Source: Mesorhizobium sp. (GTDB taxonomy: Bacteria > Pseudomonadota > Alphaproteobacteria > Rhizobiales > Rhizobiaceae). From it: a stretch of 64,000 bases of DNA. A program made the translations under genes and the position numbers. Location of the stretch: positions 19,664-83,663 of the forward strand of contig NZ_JANINM010000520.1 in assembly GCF_024509055.1 (NCBI RefSeq), in the 5' to 3' direction. Positions 35,630 through 44,483 of this stretch are shown piece by piece. Numbering within the stretch: position 1 is the stretch's first letter; each line of letters starts with the position of its first letter. The notes under the pieces are model-generated. The model was given only the letters and a program-made list of their open reading frames with translations, did not search any database and was not told where the DNA came from.

Positions 35630-36714
35630 ACCCCGGACAATCAGATACAGGCGAAGCGTCCGCTCGCGCGCCTGCGGCCAACGCCGCCGACTTAGCCCGT
35701 GGCGCCGACGAACTCCTGCGCACCTGCCTTGCGGTCACCCATGACGACCGGGTTCTTGTGCTCACCGACCTTGCGACGCGGGACCTCGCACAGCACATCG
35801 TGGATGCGGCATCCGCGTTCGCACCTACCGCCGTCCGCCTCGTCGGCGACCTCGACGCCGACTACCCCGCTGCCTTCGCTGCCATCGAACGCGCCCTCGA
35901 CGAAATGAGACCGACTGTCACCGTCTTTGCAGCGCGCGACGCCACCGACCGCCTGGCCTGGGATCCACGCTTCTGGGAGAGGCTCGACGAGCTTGGGGCC
36001 AGGCATGCGCAGATGCCCGCGCTCGATGCGACGAGTCTGGGCGTGGGCATGGCAACCGACTATCGCGAGGTGGCCGCGTTCAGCCAAAAGGTGCGAGGAC
36101 TGCTCATCGGGGCCCGCGAAATCACGGTGCGCAGTACGCTCGGCACCGACATTCGCTTCGAGCTTGATCCCAAGCGACCGTGGATAGCTCTCACCGGGCT
36201 GTACCGCGCCGCCGGCCAAGGAGGCCGGCTGCCGCAGGGCGAAGTGTTCTGTACGCCGCTTTCCGCCGACGGCGTCATCGCCGCGTCCGTGATCGGTTAC
36301 CCTTTCAACGCCGCCACCGGCCTGCTGGCCGAACCTGTGCGTTTCGAAATACAGGCGGGACGGCTTGTGCGACTTGACCATTCCGATGCCGCGCTGGCGG
36401 CGCGGCTGCGCCAATGGTTCGACCGCGACGAGCATGCCGGCCGCATAGGGGAGTTCGCTGTCGGCACCAACCGGGAGTCCACCGCGCTCACCGGCAACCT
36501 GCTGTTCGACGAGAACGTGCCCGGCTGCCACATCGCGCTCGGACACCCCTTCGGCGATTACACCGGCGCCGACTGGAGCTCCGGCGTGCATGTCGACCTC
36601 GTCGTTGACCGGCCGACGATCACCGTGGATGGCCATCCGCTCATCGTCGGCGGCCATTACCTCGATCCGCTTCCCACCATCTCCTCCCCCACACTCGAAC
36701 GGAGCCCCGCGTGA
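35626..36714 (+). CDS. M29-like metallohydrolase (aminopeptidase T/NicX-type fold), GTG start
   Basis: A 362-residue protein of the M29 fold. Motifs in order near the C-terminus match the metal ligands of that family: GEVFCTPLS (Glu), AGRIGEFAVG (Glu), VPGCHIALGH (His) and SSGVHVDLVVD (His and Asp). The family contains aminopeptidase T and also 2,5-dihydroxypyridine dioxygenase (NicX), so the reaction may be peptide or amide hydrolysis or something else. In the usual ureide pathway allantoate amidohydrolase (M20) would sit here, so this protein may fill that role. The GTG start overlaps the previous stop as GTGA. Confidence 0.8.
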   Translation: MNPGQSDTGEASARAPAANAADLARGADELLRTCLAVTHDDRVLVLTDLATRDLAQHIVDAASAFAPTAVRLVGDLDADYPAAFAAIERALDEMRPTVTVFAARDATDRLAWDPRFWERLDELGARHAQMPALDATSLGVGMATDYREVAAFSQKVRGLLIGAREITVRSTLGTDIRFELDPKRPWIALTGLYRAAGQGGRLPQGEVFCTPLSADGVIAASVIGYPFNAATGLLAEPVRFEIQAGRLVRLDHSDAALAARLRQWFDRDEHAGRIGEFAVGTNRESTALTGNLLFDENVPGCHIALGHPFGDYTGADWSSGVHVDLVVDRPTITVDGHPLIVGGHYLDPLPTISSPTLERSPA

Positions 36715-37475
36715 CGACGCCGTACCGAAACGACCATCTGAGCGCGAGCCGAGGCCGCGTCGGCAATCGCTACTACCTGATGACGCCGGACACGATGGTC
36801 GAGAACACCCTGCCGGGCCTGCCCGAATACGCAGCCGTCGTGCTAGCCGCCCCCCAAGGCAGCCCGGCCCGCTTCGGCCAGTACCTGCTCAAGCTCGCGG
36901 CTGGCGCGGCGAGTGCGCTGCCGCTGGGCGCGAGCTTCGAGAACTTCCTTATCGTACTCGAGGGCGAGGTCATGGTCGCGTCCCCTGAGGAAGGCGCGGA
37001 GTGGGCGCTGGGCGACGGCGGCTATCTTTTCCTCCCCGAGGGCCGCAGTTTCTCACTGGCGGCAAGGACCGCTGCTCGCCTGCTTTGGGTCAAGAAGCGC
37101 TACCTGGCCGTTGACGGTGTCGAGGCGCCGCCGGTCGTCACTGGCCGGCTCTCCGAGGTCGCCGGCGCCGACGACGAGAGCATCGACGGAAGCTGGGGTC
37201 GGTTGCTGCCCGGCGACCAGCGCTTCGACCTTGCGATGAACATCATGCGCTTCCGGGGAGGCGCCCGGTTCCGGATGGTCGAGATCCACCATCAGGAGCA
37301 TGGCCTCTATCTGCTTGAAGGCGGTGGCGTCTACCACCTCGACGGAGACCACCTCGACGTGCAGCAGGACGACTTCATCTACATGGCGCCATACTGCACC
37401 CAGGCCTTCACGGCGACAGGGTCGGGTCCGTCAGCCTATCTGCTTTATAAGGATGTGAATCGTGATGGCTTCTGA
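36711..37475 (+). CDS. allE: (S)-ureidoglycine aminohydrolase (AllE), GTG start
   Basis: A 254-residue bicupin. The enzyme releases ammonia from (S)-ureidoglycine to give ureidoglycolate, using Mn2+. The metal ligands can be matched by eye to the plant enzyme: Glu191, His193 and His197 in VEIHHQEHGLY, and Gln231 in YCTQAF. The N-terminal cupin has SFENFLIVLEGEVMVASPEEG. Length fits E. coli AllE. The GTG start overlaps the previous stop as GTGA. This is the most specific functional assignment in the cassette and points to ureide metabolism. A relative acting on a similar amino-amide is possible. Confidence 0.88.
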   Translation: MTTPYRNDHLSASRGRVGNRYYLMTPDTMVENTLPGLPEYAAVVLAAPQGSPARFGQYLLKLAAGAASALPLGASFENFLIVLEGEVMVASPEEGAEWALGDGGYLFLPEGRSFSLAARTAARLLWVKKRYLAVDGVEAPPVVTGRLSEVAGADDESIDGSWGRLLPGDQRFDLAMNIMRFRGGARFRMVEIHHQEHGLYLLEGGGVYHLDGDHLDVQQDDFIYMAPYCTQAFTATGSGPSAYLLYKDVNRDGF

Positions 37476-38757
37476 GCAGAACGGCGCGATCGCGCAGACA
37501 CACGCATTGGGCCCGGCCGAGTTGGTCGTCGACGGCTGCCGGCTCGACGGTGGCTCCAACGACCCAGTGGACATCGTGGTGCGAGATGGCTTGATCGCCG
37601 CGATCGGCCCAGGTTCCGCCGAGGGGGTCACCGCCGCCATGCGCATCGATGCGCGAGGCGGACTTGCCACGGTGCCGTTCGCCGAGCCGCACAGCCACCC
37701 CGACAAGGTGTACAGCCGTGAGCGCATCGCCGAACTCGGGCTGCCGACCAGCGGTCCGCGCGAGGTGTTCATGCAGCGGCAGCGGGTCCTCAAGGCGGCG
37801 TTCACGTTGGAAGACGTCACCGACCGCGCCTCCCGCTTCTTGCGGGCCTGCGCAATCGAGGGGGTCGGCGTGGTGGCCGGGCAGGCCGACATCGACTCTG
37901 TCACGGGACTCGTCTCGGTCGAGGGCGTGCTCGCGGCCCGCGAAGCATGCGCTGACATCATCGACATGGTCGTCACCGCTTTTCCGCAGGAGGGGCTGGT
38001 TGGCGACGCTCGCGCCTACGACCTCGTTGCCGCGGCGCTCGGCATGGGAGCCGACCGCGTCGGCGGCTGGCCCAACAACGAGGTCGACGACACGGCGCGG
38101 CTCACCCATTTGCGCCAGGTCTTCGAGCTCGCAGAGCGGCTCGGCGTGCCGATCGACATCAACATCGATTACTTCACCGACCCCACCGAGCGGCTGCTCG
38201 AGCCGCTCGCCGAACTGACGACCGCCTATGGCATGCAGGGCCTCGTCAACGCCAATCACGTCGGCGCGCTCGAGACGTACTCCGACGCCGATGCCGCTCG
38301 CGTGATCGACAAGGTCGCCGCGGCCGGCATCTCGATCACGGTCTGCCCGTCGAACCTGCAAGGCACATACCCCTTCCGTGGCGTCTCCCGACCGAACGAA
38401 CTCCTCGACTCCGGCGTCAACGTGACGATCGGCACCGGCAACCACGAGGACAATTGGGAGTCACTCGGTACCCTCGACCCGCTCGAGCGGGCGCGGTTCG
38501 GCTGGCATGCGCTGCCGCTCGCCGGACGGGAGGGCGAAGGCATCGACGACGCCTGGCACATGATCACGAGCTCCGCACGGGCCGCGATCGGCGTCAAACC
38601 CGCCACGCTTGCGGTCGGGTCGGACGCCTCGTTCGTCGTGCTCTCGGCGCCGGACCGCCTGCACGCGCTGCGCAACGAGGCTGGCTCGCGCTTCACCGTG
38701 CGACGTGGCGCAGTCGTGGCATCGCGACGCGTCGCAACCGAACTCGTGTATAGTTGA
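37465..38757 (+). CDS. Cytosine-deaminase-like amidohydrolase 2, incomplete metal site
   Basis: A protein of about 430 residues paralogous to 32895-34229. It keeps HxH (AEPHSHPDKVYS) and the histidine of NANHVGAL. The third metal histidine is replaced by Asn (DINIDYFTDP), and the metal aspartate position reads GTGNHEDNWESLGT, so Asp becomes Gly in my alignment with CodA. It may use a mononuclear variant site, another chemistry, or be non-catalytic. AAGGA upstream allows GTG at 37462 or ATG at 37465. It overlaps allE by 11 bp or more. Confidence 0.82.
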   Translation: MASEQNGAIAQTHALGPAELVVDGCRLDGGSNDPVDIVVRDGLIAAIGPGSAEGVTAAMRIDARGGLATVPFAEPHSHPDKVYSRERIAELGLPTSGPREVFMQRQRVLKAAFTLEDVTDRASRFLRACAIEGVGVVAGQADIDSVTGLVSVEGVLAAREACADIIDMVVTAFPQEGLVGDARAYDLVAAALGMGADRVGGWPNNEVDDTARLTHLRQVFELAERLGVPIDINIDYFTDPTERLLEPLAELTTAYGMQGLVNANHVGALETYSDADAARVIDKVAAAGISITVCPSNLQGTYPFRGVSRPNELLDSGVNVTIGTGNHEDNWESLGTLDPLERARFGWHALPLAGREGEGIDDAWHMITSSARAAIGVKPATLAVGSDASFVVLSAPDRLHALRNEAGSRFTVRRGAVVASRRVATELVYS

Positions 38758-38798
38758 GGGAGTCGCACTGCCTGCCGACGATGGAGAGACCGCGATCC

Positions 38799-39833
38799 AT
38801 GCCAAAGCATAATCATACCGCCGCCAGGAGGGTCACCATCCACGACGTGGCACGTGAGCTCGGCGTCTCGACGAGCACGGTTTCGGCGGCGCTCAACGGC
38901 AGCGGCAAGCTACGGCAGGAGACGCGCGACCAGGTGCGACGCATGGCGGCCGAGCTCGGATATCAGTCGAGCCGCGCCGCCCTTGCGCTTCGCTTCGGTC
39001 GCACGGGAACGATCGCGCTGGCACTGCCGACCGTCGACGATGGCGCGGTGCCGATGCTCGACCTCGACTTCTACATGGCGGTGGCGCGGGCCGCGGCGAC
39101 CGCCGCGTTCGAGGCGGGCTACGCGCTCACCCTCACCCCGCCTACCTTGACGGGCGAAGACGGCTGGCGACTGCTCGGCGCTGACGGCGTGGTGTTGTGC
39201 GACCCGGTGCGCAACGACGAGCGCCTCGCCGCCCTCGAGCGGCTCGGCACTCCGGTCGTCACGGTCGAGCGCGATGCGGCCAGACCCGACGGGCGCTCCG
39301 CTGTCACGAGCGATCACGGCTCCAACCTGCGCACGCTGCTCGACCACCTGCACGACCAGGGCGCGCGGCGTATCGCGCTGATCAGCGCCGACGCGAGTTG
39401 GTCGTGGGCCGAAGAGAGCGTTGCCGCCTATCGCGACTGGACCGCTGAGCGCGGGCTGCCCGAATCCGTGCGCCTTATTCCGCTAGACCAGGCGCACAAC
39501 GACCCCTACGACACGGCTCTCGGGCTGCTGCGCGCCGCCGACCGTCCCGACGCGATCATCGCGACCGCCGAGCAGTATCGCGAAGGTGTGCTGCGGGCGT
39601 GCCGCGACGCCGAAGTGCGCATTCCCGACGACGTACTGGTCGCTCTGGGCATCGACAGCCCCGGATCCGAGCGAAACGATCCCGCCCTCACCGCGATCGA
39701 CCTGCAGCCCGGGCTGCAGGCGAAGCTCGCCGTGTCCATGCTGCTGCGCCTGATCGAGGGCGAACAGGTCGATGGCCCGATGCTGTCCGACGCAGTGCTG
39801 CGCGTGCGGGCGAGCACCCTGCGTCCCGCGTAG
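38799..39833 (+). CDS. LacI family transcriptional regulator
   Basis: A 344-residue repressor. The N-terminal helix-turn-helix is VTIHDVARELGVSTSTVSAALNGSGKLRQETRDQV, followed by the hinge and a periplasmic-binding-like sensor domain (GTIALALPTVDDG to VALGID). The ATG at 38799 puts the HTH near residue 11; upstream in-frame ATGs at 38781 and 38754 are possible. It closes the hydrolase cassette and most likely represses the divergent promoters at 31933-32194, where tandem AACGTT sites lie. The inducer is probably the transported ureide or amide. Confidence 0.92.
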   Translation: MPKHNHTAARRVTIHDVARELGVSTSTVSAALNGSGKLRQETRDQVRRMAAELGYQSSRAALALRFGRTGTIALALPTVDDGAVPMLDLDFYMAVARAAATAAFEAGYALTLTPPTLTGEDGWRLLGADGVVLCDPVRNDERLAALERLGTPVVTVERDAARPDGRSAVTSDHGSNLRTLLDHLHDQGARRIALISADASWSWAEESVAAYRDWTAERGLPESVRLIPLDQAHNDPYDTALGLLRAADRPDAIIATAEQYREGVLRACRDAEVRIPDDVLVALGIDSPGSERNDPALTAIDLQPGLQAKLAVSMLLRLIEGEQVDGPMLSDAVLRVRASTLRPA

Positions 39834-39877
39834 AGCGCGCCCCAACGGCGCAAATCCACACATTGACAGTTGGCTTG

Positions 39878-40606
39878 TCAGGCCGCGACACCGCCTAGGT
39901 AGGCGCTGACGACGGCATCATCGTTCGCTAGATCGCTTCCCCGCCCTTCAAGCACTATGCGTCCACCCTTCAGAACGTAGCCGTAGTCGGCGAACTTCAA
40001 GGCGACTTTGCTGTTCTGCTCCACCAGAAGGATCGTCACGCCCTCACGATTGAGGCGTTGCACGATGTTCATGACTTCCTTGATCAACTGCGGCGCCAGC
40101 CCCATGGAAGGTTCGTCGAGCAGCAGCACCTTTGGAGCCGCCATGAGAGCTCTTCCTATCGCAAGCATCTGCTGCTCTCCGCCGGACAGGTTCCTTGCGT
40201 CGCCGTTGTGCCGTCGCGCCAGGATCGGGAACAGCTCGAACACATGGTCCAGCCGCCGCCGCCGCTCGACATCATCGCTCAGCGTGAACGAACCCAGGTC
40301 GAGATTCTCCTTGATCGTCATGTCGCCGAAGATGCGCCGTCCCTCGGGAACATGAACAAGACCGCGATGGGGTAAGCGATGGGCCGGGACCCGGGTCACG
40401 TCCTCACCCAGGAACCGGACACTTCCCGAGGACGCCGCAACCAGGCCGGACAGCGTTCGCAAAGTCGTGCTTTTGCCGGCGCCGTTGGCGCCGAGCAGCG
40501 CCACGATCTGGCCGCGCCTGACCGAGAGGCTGACGCCGTGCAGCGCTTCGATGCTGCCGTAGCGCGTGACGATGCGGTCGGCCGAAAGGACGATATCGGT
40601 GTCCAT
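39878..40606 (-). CDS. LIV-type ABC transporter ATP-binding protein (LivF-like), second system
   Basis: A 242-residue ATPase: Walker A GANGAGKST, signature LSGGEQQMLAIGRAL, Walker B VLLLDEPSMGLAP and the LivF-typical HVPEGRRIFGDMT. GGAGG at 4 bp supports the ATG at 40606, whose first base is shared with the LivG stop (TGATG). It is last of the second LIV importer. Convergent with the LacI gene, 44 bp apart. Confidence 0.94.
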   Translation of the reverse strand: MDTDIVLSADRIVTRYGSIEALHGVSLSVRRGQIVALLGANGAGKSTTLRTLSGLVAASSGSVRFLGEDVTRVPAHRLPHRGLVHVPEGRRIFGDMTIKENLDLGSFTLSDDVERRRRLDHVFELFPILARRHNGDARNLSGGEQQMLAIGRALMAAPKVLLLDEPSMGLAPQLIKEVMNIVQRLNREGVTILLVEQNSKVALKFADYGYVLKGGRIVLEGRGSDLANDDAVVSAYLGGVAA

Positions 40607-41370
40607 CAATCCTCCGTGCCGAGATAGGCTTCGATGACTTTCGGATCGGCGCGCACGGCCTCGGGCGTCCCATCGGCGATCTTCTGGCCATAGTCGAAAA
40701 CGACGATCTTTTCGGATACTTGCATGACCAGGCCCATATCGTGCTCGATCAAAAGCACGGTGATGCCCGTCTCGTCGCGAATGCGGCGGATCAAATGCAC
40801 CAGGTCGAGTTTCTCGCGTTCGTTCAGGCCGGCGGCAGGCTCGTCCAGCAGGATGATCTCCGGGGTCGAGGCCAGCGCCCTCGCAAGTTCGAGCCGTCGC
40901 TGGTCGCCATAGGAAAGGCCGCCGGCGAGACGATGCGCATGCTCAGCGATGCCGACGAAGTCGAGCCAGCGCATGCCCCCCGCATGTATCCTTTCCTCCT
41001 CCCGTCGTTGCGAGGGCAGGTGCAGGATCGCCGAGACGATGCCATGGCGACTGCGGCAATGCTGGCCGGACATGGCGTTTTCCAGCACCGACATTTCCTT
41101 GAACAGCCGGATGTTCTGGAAGGTGCGCGCAAGCCCAAGCGCCGTGATGCGGTGCGGCGGCAGGCCCGTGATCGGCCGGCCGCCCAGCCGGATCGAGCCG
41201 CCCTTCGGCTTGTAGAAGCCGGTCAGGCAATTGAAGAGCGACGTCTTGCCGGCGCCATTCGGCCCGATGAGGCTGTTGATGGCCCCCTTCTCCACCGAGA
41301 ACGAGATATCCTGCAGGACCTTCAGCCCTCCAAAGCTGAGGCGCAGATCGCGGACTTCCAGCAAGGCCAT
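40606..41370 (-). CDS. LIV-type ABC transporter ATP-binding protein (LivG-like), second system
   Basis: A 254-residue ATPase: Walker A GPNGAGKTS, LGLARTFQNIRLF, signature LSYGDQRRLELARAL and Walker B IILLDEPAAGLNE. The signature is of the standard LivG type, unlike the first system. GGGG at 6 bp sets the ATG at 41370, 2 bp after the LivM stop. Confidence 0.94.
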   Translation of the reverse strand: MALLEVRDLRLSFGGLKVLQDISFSVEKGAINSLIGPNGAGKTSLFNCLTGFYKPKGGSIRLGGRPITGLPPHRITALGLARTFQNIRLFKEMSVLENAMSGQHCRSRHGIVSAILHLPSQRREEERIHAGGMRWLDFVGIAEHAHRLAGGLSYGDQRRLELARALASTPEIILLDEPAAGLNEREKLDLVHLIRRIRDETGITVLLIEHDMGLVMQVSEKIVVFDYGQKIADGTPEAVRADPKVIEAYLGTED

Positions 41371-41372
41371 GG

Positions 41373-42332
41373 TCAACCCCGCCTGTCTGGCCACAGGCCG
41401 TTTGGCCTGAAGAGCATGATTGCGAGCAGCGCGACAGCCGTGACCAGTGGACGATAGGTGCCGGCTCCGCGCAGCACTTCCGGCAGCAGCGCCACGAGGA
41501 TGGCGCCCAGGACCACACCGGGAATGCGACCCATGCCGCCGAGCACCACACCCAGAAGGATCAGAAGCGACTGGTTGAAGGTGAAGCTCTCGGGGGAAAT
41601 GGCGGTCATCTTGGCGGCGTAGAGGCAGCCTGCCACCGACGCGATCACGGCGCCCGTCATATAGGCCTGCAGCTTGGCCGAGACGCGGTTTATGCCGATA
41701 CCGGCGGCGGCGTCCTCGTCATAGCGGACGTAGAACCAGGCGCGCCCCATGCGCGACCGCTCGACGCTAAGGCAGACGAAAATGGCAAGCAGCGCGAGCG
41801 CCAGGAACGCATAGTAGAAGTGCTGCACCTGCATCAGCTTGAAGCCCAGGATCTCGGGCCGCTCGATGCCGACGAGACCGCTGGCGCCGCCGGTGATATC
41901 GAGGTTGCGGGCGATGATGCGCACGATCTCGCCGAAGCCCAGCGTCACGATCGCCAGATAGTCGCTGCGCAGCCTCAAGGTCGGCGCGCCGATGATGATG
42001 CCGGCCAGGCAGGCGGCCGCCATGGCAACGGGGATCGTGAGCCAGAAATTGAAGCCGAATTCAGAGGTCAGGATGCCGGTCGTGTAGGCGCCGACGGCAA
42101 AGAAGGCCGCATAGCCGAGGTCAAGCAGGCCGGCATAGCCGACGACGATGTTGAGGCCGAGGCACAGGACGACATAAAGCAGCGCCGTGGTTGCCACCTC
42201 GATCACATAGGCATTGGCGAAATGCGGGAGCAGCAATGCGCAAGCGAGCGCGGCGACACCCGGCAGCAGAAAAGAGCGGCGCGGCAATTGCGATTGCCCG
42301 GTGGCGGCCATTGTTCTTACCTCGTCGCTCAT
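41373..42332 (-). CDS. LIV-type ABC transporter permease (LivM-like), second system
   Basis: A 319-residue permease: MSDEVRTMAATGQSQLPRRS, then helices and the LivM core LNIVVGYAGLLDLGYAAFFAVGAYTTG, with the loop YVRYDEDAAAGIGINRVSAK. The ATG at 42332 overlaps the LivH stop by one base (TGATG). A frame open to 43061 lies within livH and is rejected. Confidence 0.93.
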   Translation of the reverse strand: MSDEVRTMAATGQSQLPRRSFLLPGVAALACALLLPHFANAYVIEVATTALLYVVLCLGLNIVVGYAGLLDLGYAAFFAVGAYTTGILTSEFGFNFWLTIPVAMAAACLAGIIIGAPTLRLRSDYLAIVTLGFGEIVRIIARNLDITGGASGLVGIERPEILGFKLMQVQHFYYAFLALALLAIFVCLSVERSRMGRAWFYVRYDEDAAAGIGINRVSAKLQAYMTGAVIASVAGCLYAAKMTAISPESFTFNQSLLILLGVVLGGMGRIPGVVLGAILVALLPEVLRGAGTYRPLVTAVALLAIMLFRPNGLWPDRRG

Positions 42333-43243
42333 CACACCCGCTCCACGACCGAACGCCCGAGAAGGCCTGTCGGCTTGAAGACCAGGAATAGGATCAGTGC
42401 GCCGAACACGAAGACGTCGCGCCATTCCGATCCGACGAAGGGCAAGGACGACCCATATGCCTCGAGAAGGCCGAGCAGCAAGCCGCCCAGCATGGCGCCG
42501 GGAACGCTGCCGATGCCTCCGATGACGGCGGCGGTGAAGGCCTTGAGCCCCATGATGAAGCCCATGAAGAAATGGACGCTGCCATAATAGGCGCCCGCCA
42601 TGACGCCGCCCCCTGCAGCGAGCGCCGATCCCATGAAGAAGGTCAGCGCGATCACACGGTCGACATCGATGCCCATCAGGCGGCTTGCCCCCATGTCGAT
42701 CGACACGGCGCGCATTGCCTTGCCGTACATGGTGCGCGAGACAAAGGCCTGCATGCCGGCCATCAGCAGGATAGAGGCGGCGACGAGCACGATCTGTGTG
42801 TAGGTGATGTGGACAGCCGAGACGTCCAGGCCCGCAAAGCCGAGATCGGTGTTGAATGCGAAATGCCGTCCGCCGGTCAGCGCAAGCGCCGAGCCGTTCA
42901 GCACCATCGAGGCCCCGAGCGCGGTGATCAGGATCGACAGGCGCGGCGCGTTGCGCATCGGCCGGTATGCGAAACGCTCGATGACGACGCCAAGCAGGCC
43001 AACGGCGAGCATCGAAACCAGCAGGGCGCAGACGACGCCAAGCCAGCCATTGCCGACCCACACACCGACGAAGGAGAACACGATGAGGCCGACGAAGGCG
43101 CCGCTCATGTAGATATCGCCATGGGCGAAATTCAGGAGCTTGATGACGCCGAAGACCATGCTGTAGCCGAGCGCGATCAGGGCGTAGAACGACCCGACGA
43201 TGAGGCCGTTCACCAGTTGCTGAATGACAAGATCGAGCGTCAT
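42332..43243 (-). CDS. LIV-type ABC transporter permease (LivH-like), second system
   Basis: A 303-residue permease opening MTLDLVIQQLVNGLIVGSFY and ALIALGYSMVFGVIKLLNFAHGD, the LivH hallmark, with the loop MRAVSIDMGASRLMGIDVDRV. GGAG at 5 bp supports the ATG at 43243. It is 130 bp after the binding-protein gene, the usual spacing in this importer type. Confidence 0.93.
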   Translation of the reverse strand: MTLDLVIQQLVNGLIVGSFYALIALGYSMVFGVIKLLNFAHGDIYMSGAFVGLIVFSFVGVWVGNGWLGVVCALLVSMLAVGLLGVVIERFAYRPMRNAPRLSILITALGASMVLNGSALALTGGRHFAFNTDLGFAGLDVSAVHITYTQIVLVAASILLMAGMQAFVSRTMYGKAMRAVSIDMGASRLMGIDVDRVIALTFFMGSALAAGGGVMAGAYYGSVHFFMGFIMGLKAFTAAVIGGIGSVPGAMLGGLLLGLLEAYGSSLPFVGSEWRDVFVFGALILFLVFKPTGLLGRSVVERV

Positions 43244-43373
43244 TGATGCTCCGGGCAGGGACTGAAAAAGTCGAGCTTTGGCGGGCATCGACACCCGCCC
43301 GACATAGTGGCGAAAATGATAACGATGCCGAGGCTGGCCCAAGGGCCGCCCCGGCATCAGCAAGCCTTTGCCG

Positions 43374-44483
43374 TTACTCGGCGGCGACCCACTTGCCGCC
43401 CTTGGCGACGACCGGACGGAAGTTCGACGTCTGCAGCGTGTTCTTGTCGGTGAACTTGATTTCGCCGGCCAGACCCTTGAAGTCGCTTGCCTTGAGCGCC
43501 TCGACGATTGCCTTCTGATCTGTCGACTTTGCCCGCGCGATGGCATCGACGATCAGGTCGCCGACATCGTGGGAAAGCGCCGCGTAGGCGCCGGCGTCGC
43601 GGCCGTAGGCCTCCTTGTACTTGGCCTTGAAGTCGGCCGCGCCGGAGAGGAGATCGACGGTCGGCGGGGACAGGAGAAACACGCCCTCGCCGGCCGAGCC
43701 GGCGATCTCCAGGTATTCCGGCGAATTGTTGCCGTCGCCAAGCACGATGCCGCCCCGGAAGCCTGCCTGCCGGAGCTGCTTGGTGAGCAGTGCGCCGCCG
43801 GCATGGTAGGCGGTCCAGAACACGGCATCCGCGCCGCTTGATTTCACCTTGGTGACGACCGCCGAATAGTCCTGTTCGCCCGCAGTGGTGGTTTCCTTGG
43901 CGGCGATCTCGCCGCCCGCCTTCTTGAAGGCTTCCGCGGTGAGCTTCGCCAGGTCGGACGAGTAGGCGTCGCCTTCGTCGATGACGGCGATTTTCTTGTA
44001 GCCGTTCTTCTTGAAGAGCTCGACGGCCGTCGTCGCCTGCATGTCGCCGGTCGAATTGGCGAGGAAGGCGTTGCCCTGGTTGGCTGCGACCAGCTTCGTC
44101 GAATTCGCGCCGATGATGACGAACGGTACGCCGGCGTCGCCATAGATTTTCAATGTCGGCAGGACAGCGCCGGAACAGTAGCCGCCGACGATAGCCGTCA
44201 CGCCTTCCGAGACCAGCTTGCTGCCCGCGGTGACGGCCTGCTGTGGATCGCAGGCATCGTCGGCGGTGGTCGTGGTGATCTTGTCGCCATTGACGCCGCC
44301 CTTGGCGTTGGCTGCATCGATCGCCATCTTCACCGCGTTTTCCATGTCCTGTCCTTCGCTGGCCAACTGGCCGGTCATCGGCGCGACGATGCCGATCTTG
44401 ATGTCGGCGGCGCTGGCGGCGGCGGTCATGGCCAGCCCGGCAAGGGCGGTGGCGCAGGCAAGCCTCTTGAAGGAAACAACCAT
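43374..44483 (-). CDS. LIV-type ABC transporter substrate-binding protein (LivK-like), second system
   Basis: A periplasmic binding protein of about 369 residues. The signal peptide MVVSFKRLACATALAGLAMT ends at ASA, then IKIGIVAPMTGQLASEGQDMENAVKMAIDAAN. It contains the DDACDPQQAVTAGSKLV segment seen in LivJ/LivK, whose ligands are branched-chain amino acids, though related proteins bind other amino acids. GGAGAG favours 44483 among several clustered ATGs (44486, 44495). It probably follows the RraA gene in one transcript controlled from the operator at 45321. Confidence 0.92.
   Translation of the reverse strand: MVVSFKRLACATALAGLAMTAAASAADIKIGIVAPMTGQLASEGQDMENAVKMAIDAANAKGGVNGDKITTTTADDACDPQQAVTAGSKLVSEGVTAIVGGYCSGAVLPTLKIYGDAGVPFVIIGANSTKLVAANQGNAFLANSTGDMQATTAVELFKKNGYKKIAVIDEGDAYSSDLAKLTAEAFKKAGGEIAAKETTTAGEQDYSAVVTKVKSSGADAVFWTAYHAGGALLTKQLRQAGFRGGIVLGDGNNSPEYLEIAGSAGEGVFLLSPPTVDLLSGAADFKAKYKEAYGRDAGAYAALSHDVGDLIVDAIARAKSTDQKAIVEALKASDFKGLAGEIKFTDKNTLQTSNFRPVVAKGGKWVAAE

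Noticed and set aside
37465..38757. Calling this gene a cytosine deaminase
   Set aside because: Two metal ligands of CodA appear missing, so only superfamily membership is supported.
41373..43061. Apparent 562-residue permease
   Set aside because: The first part is livH read in another frame; livM starts at 42332 with a TGATG overlap.
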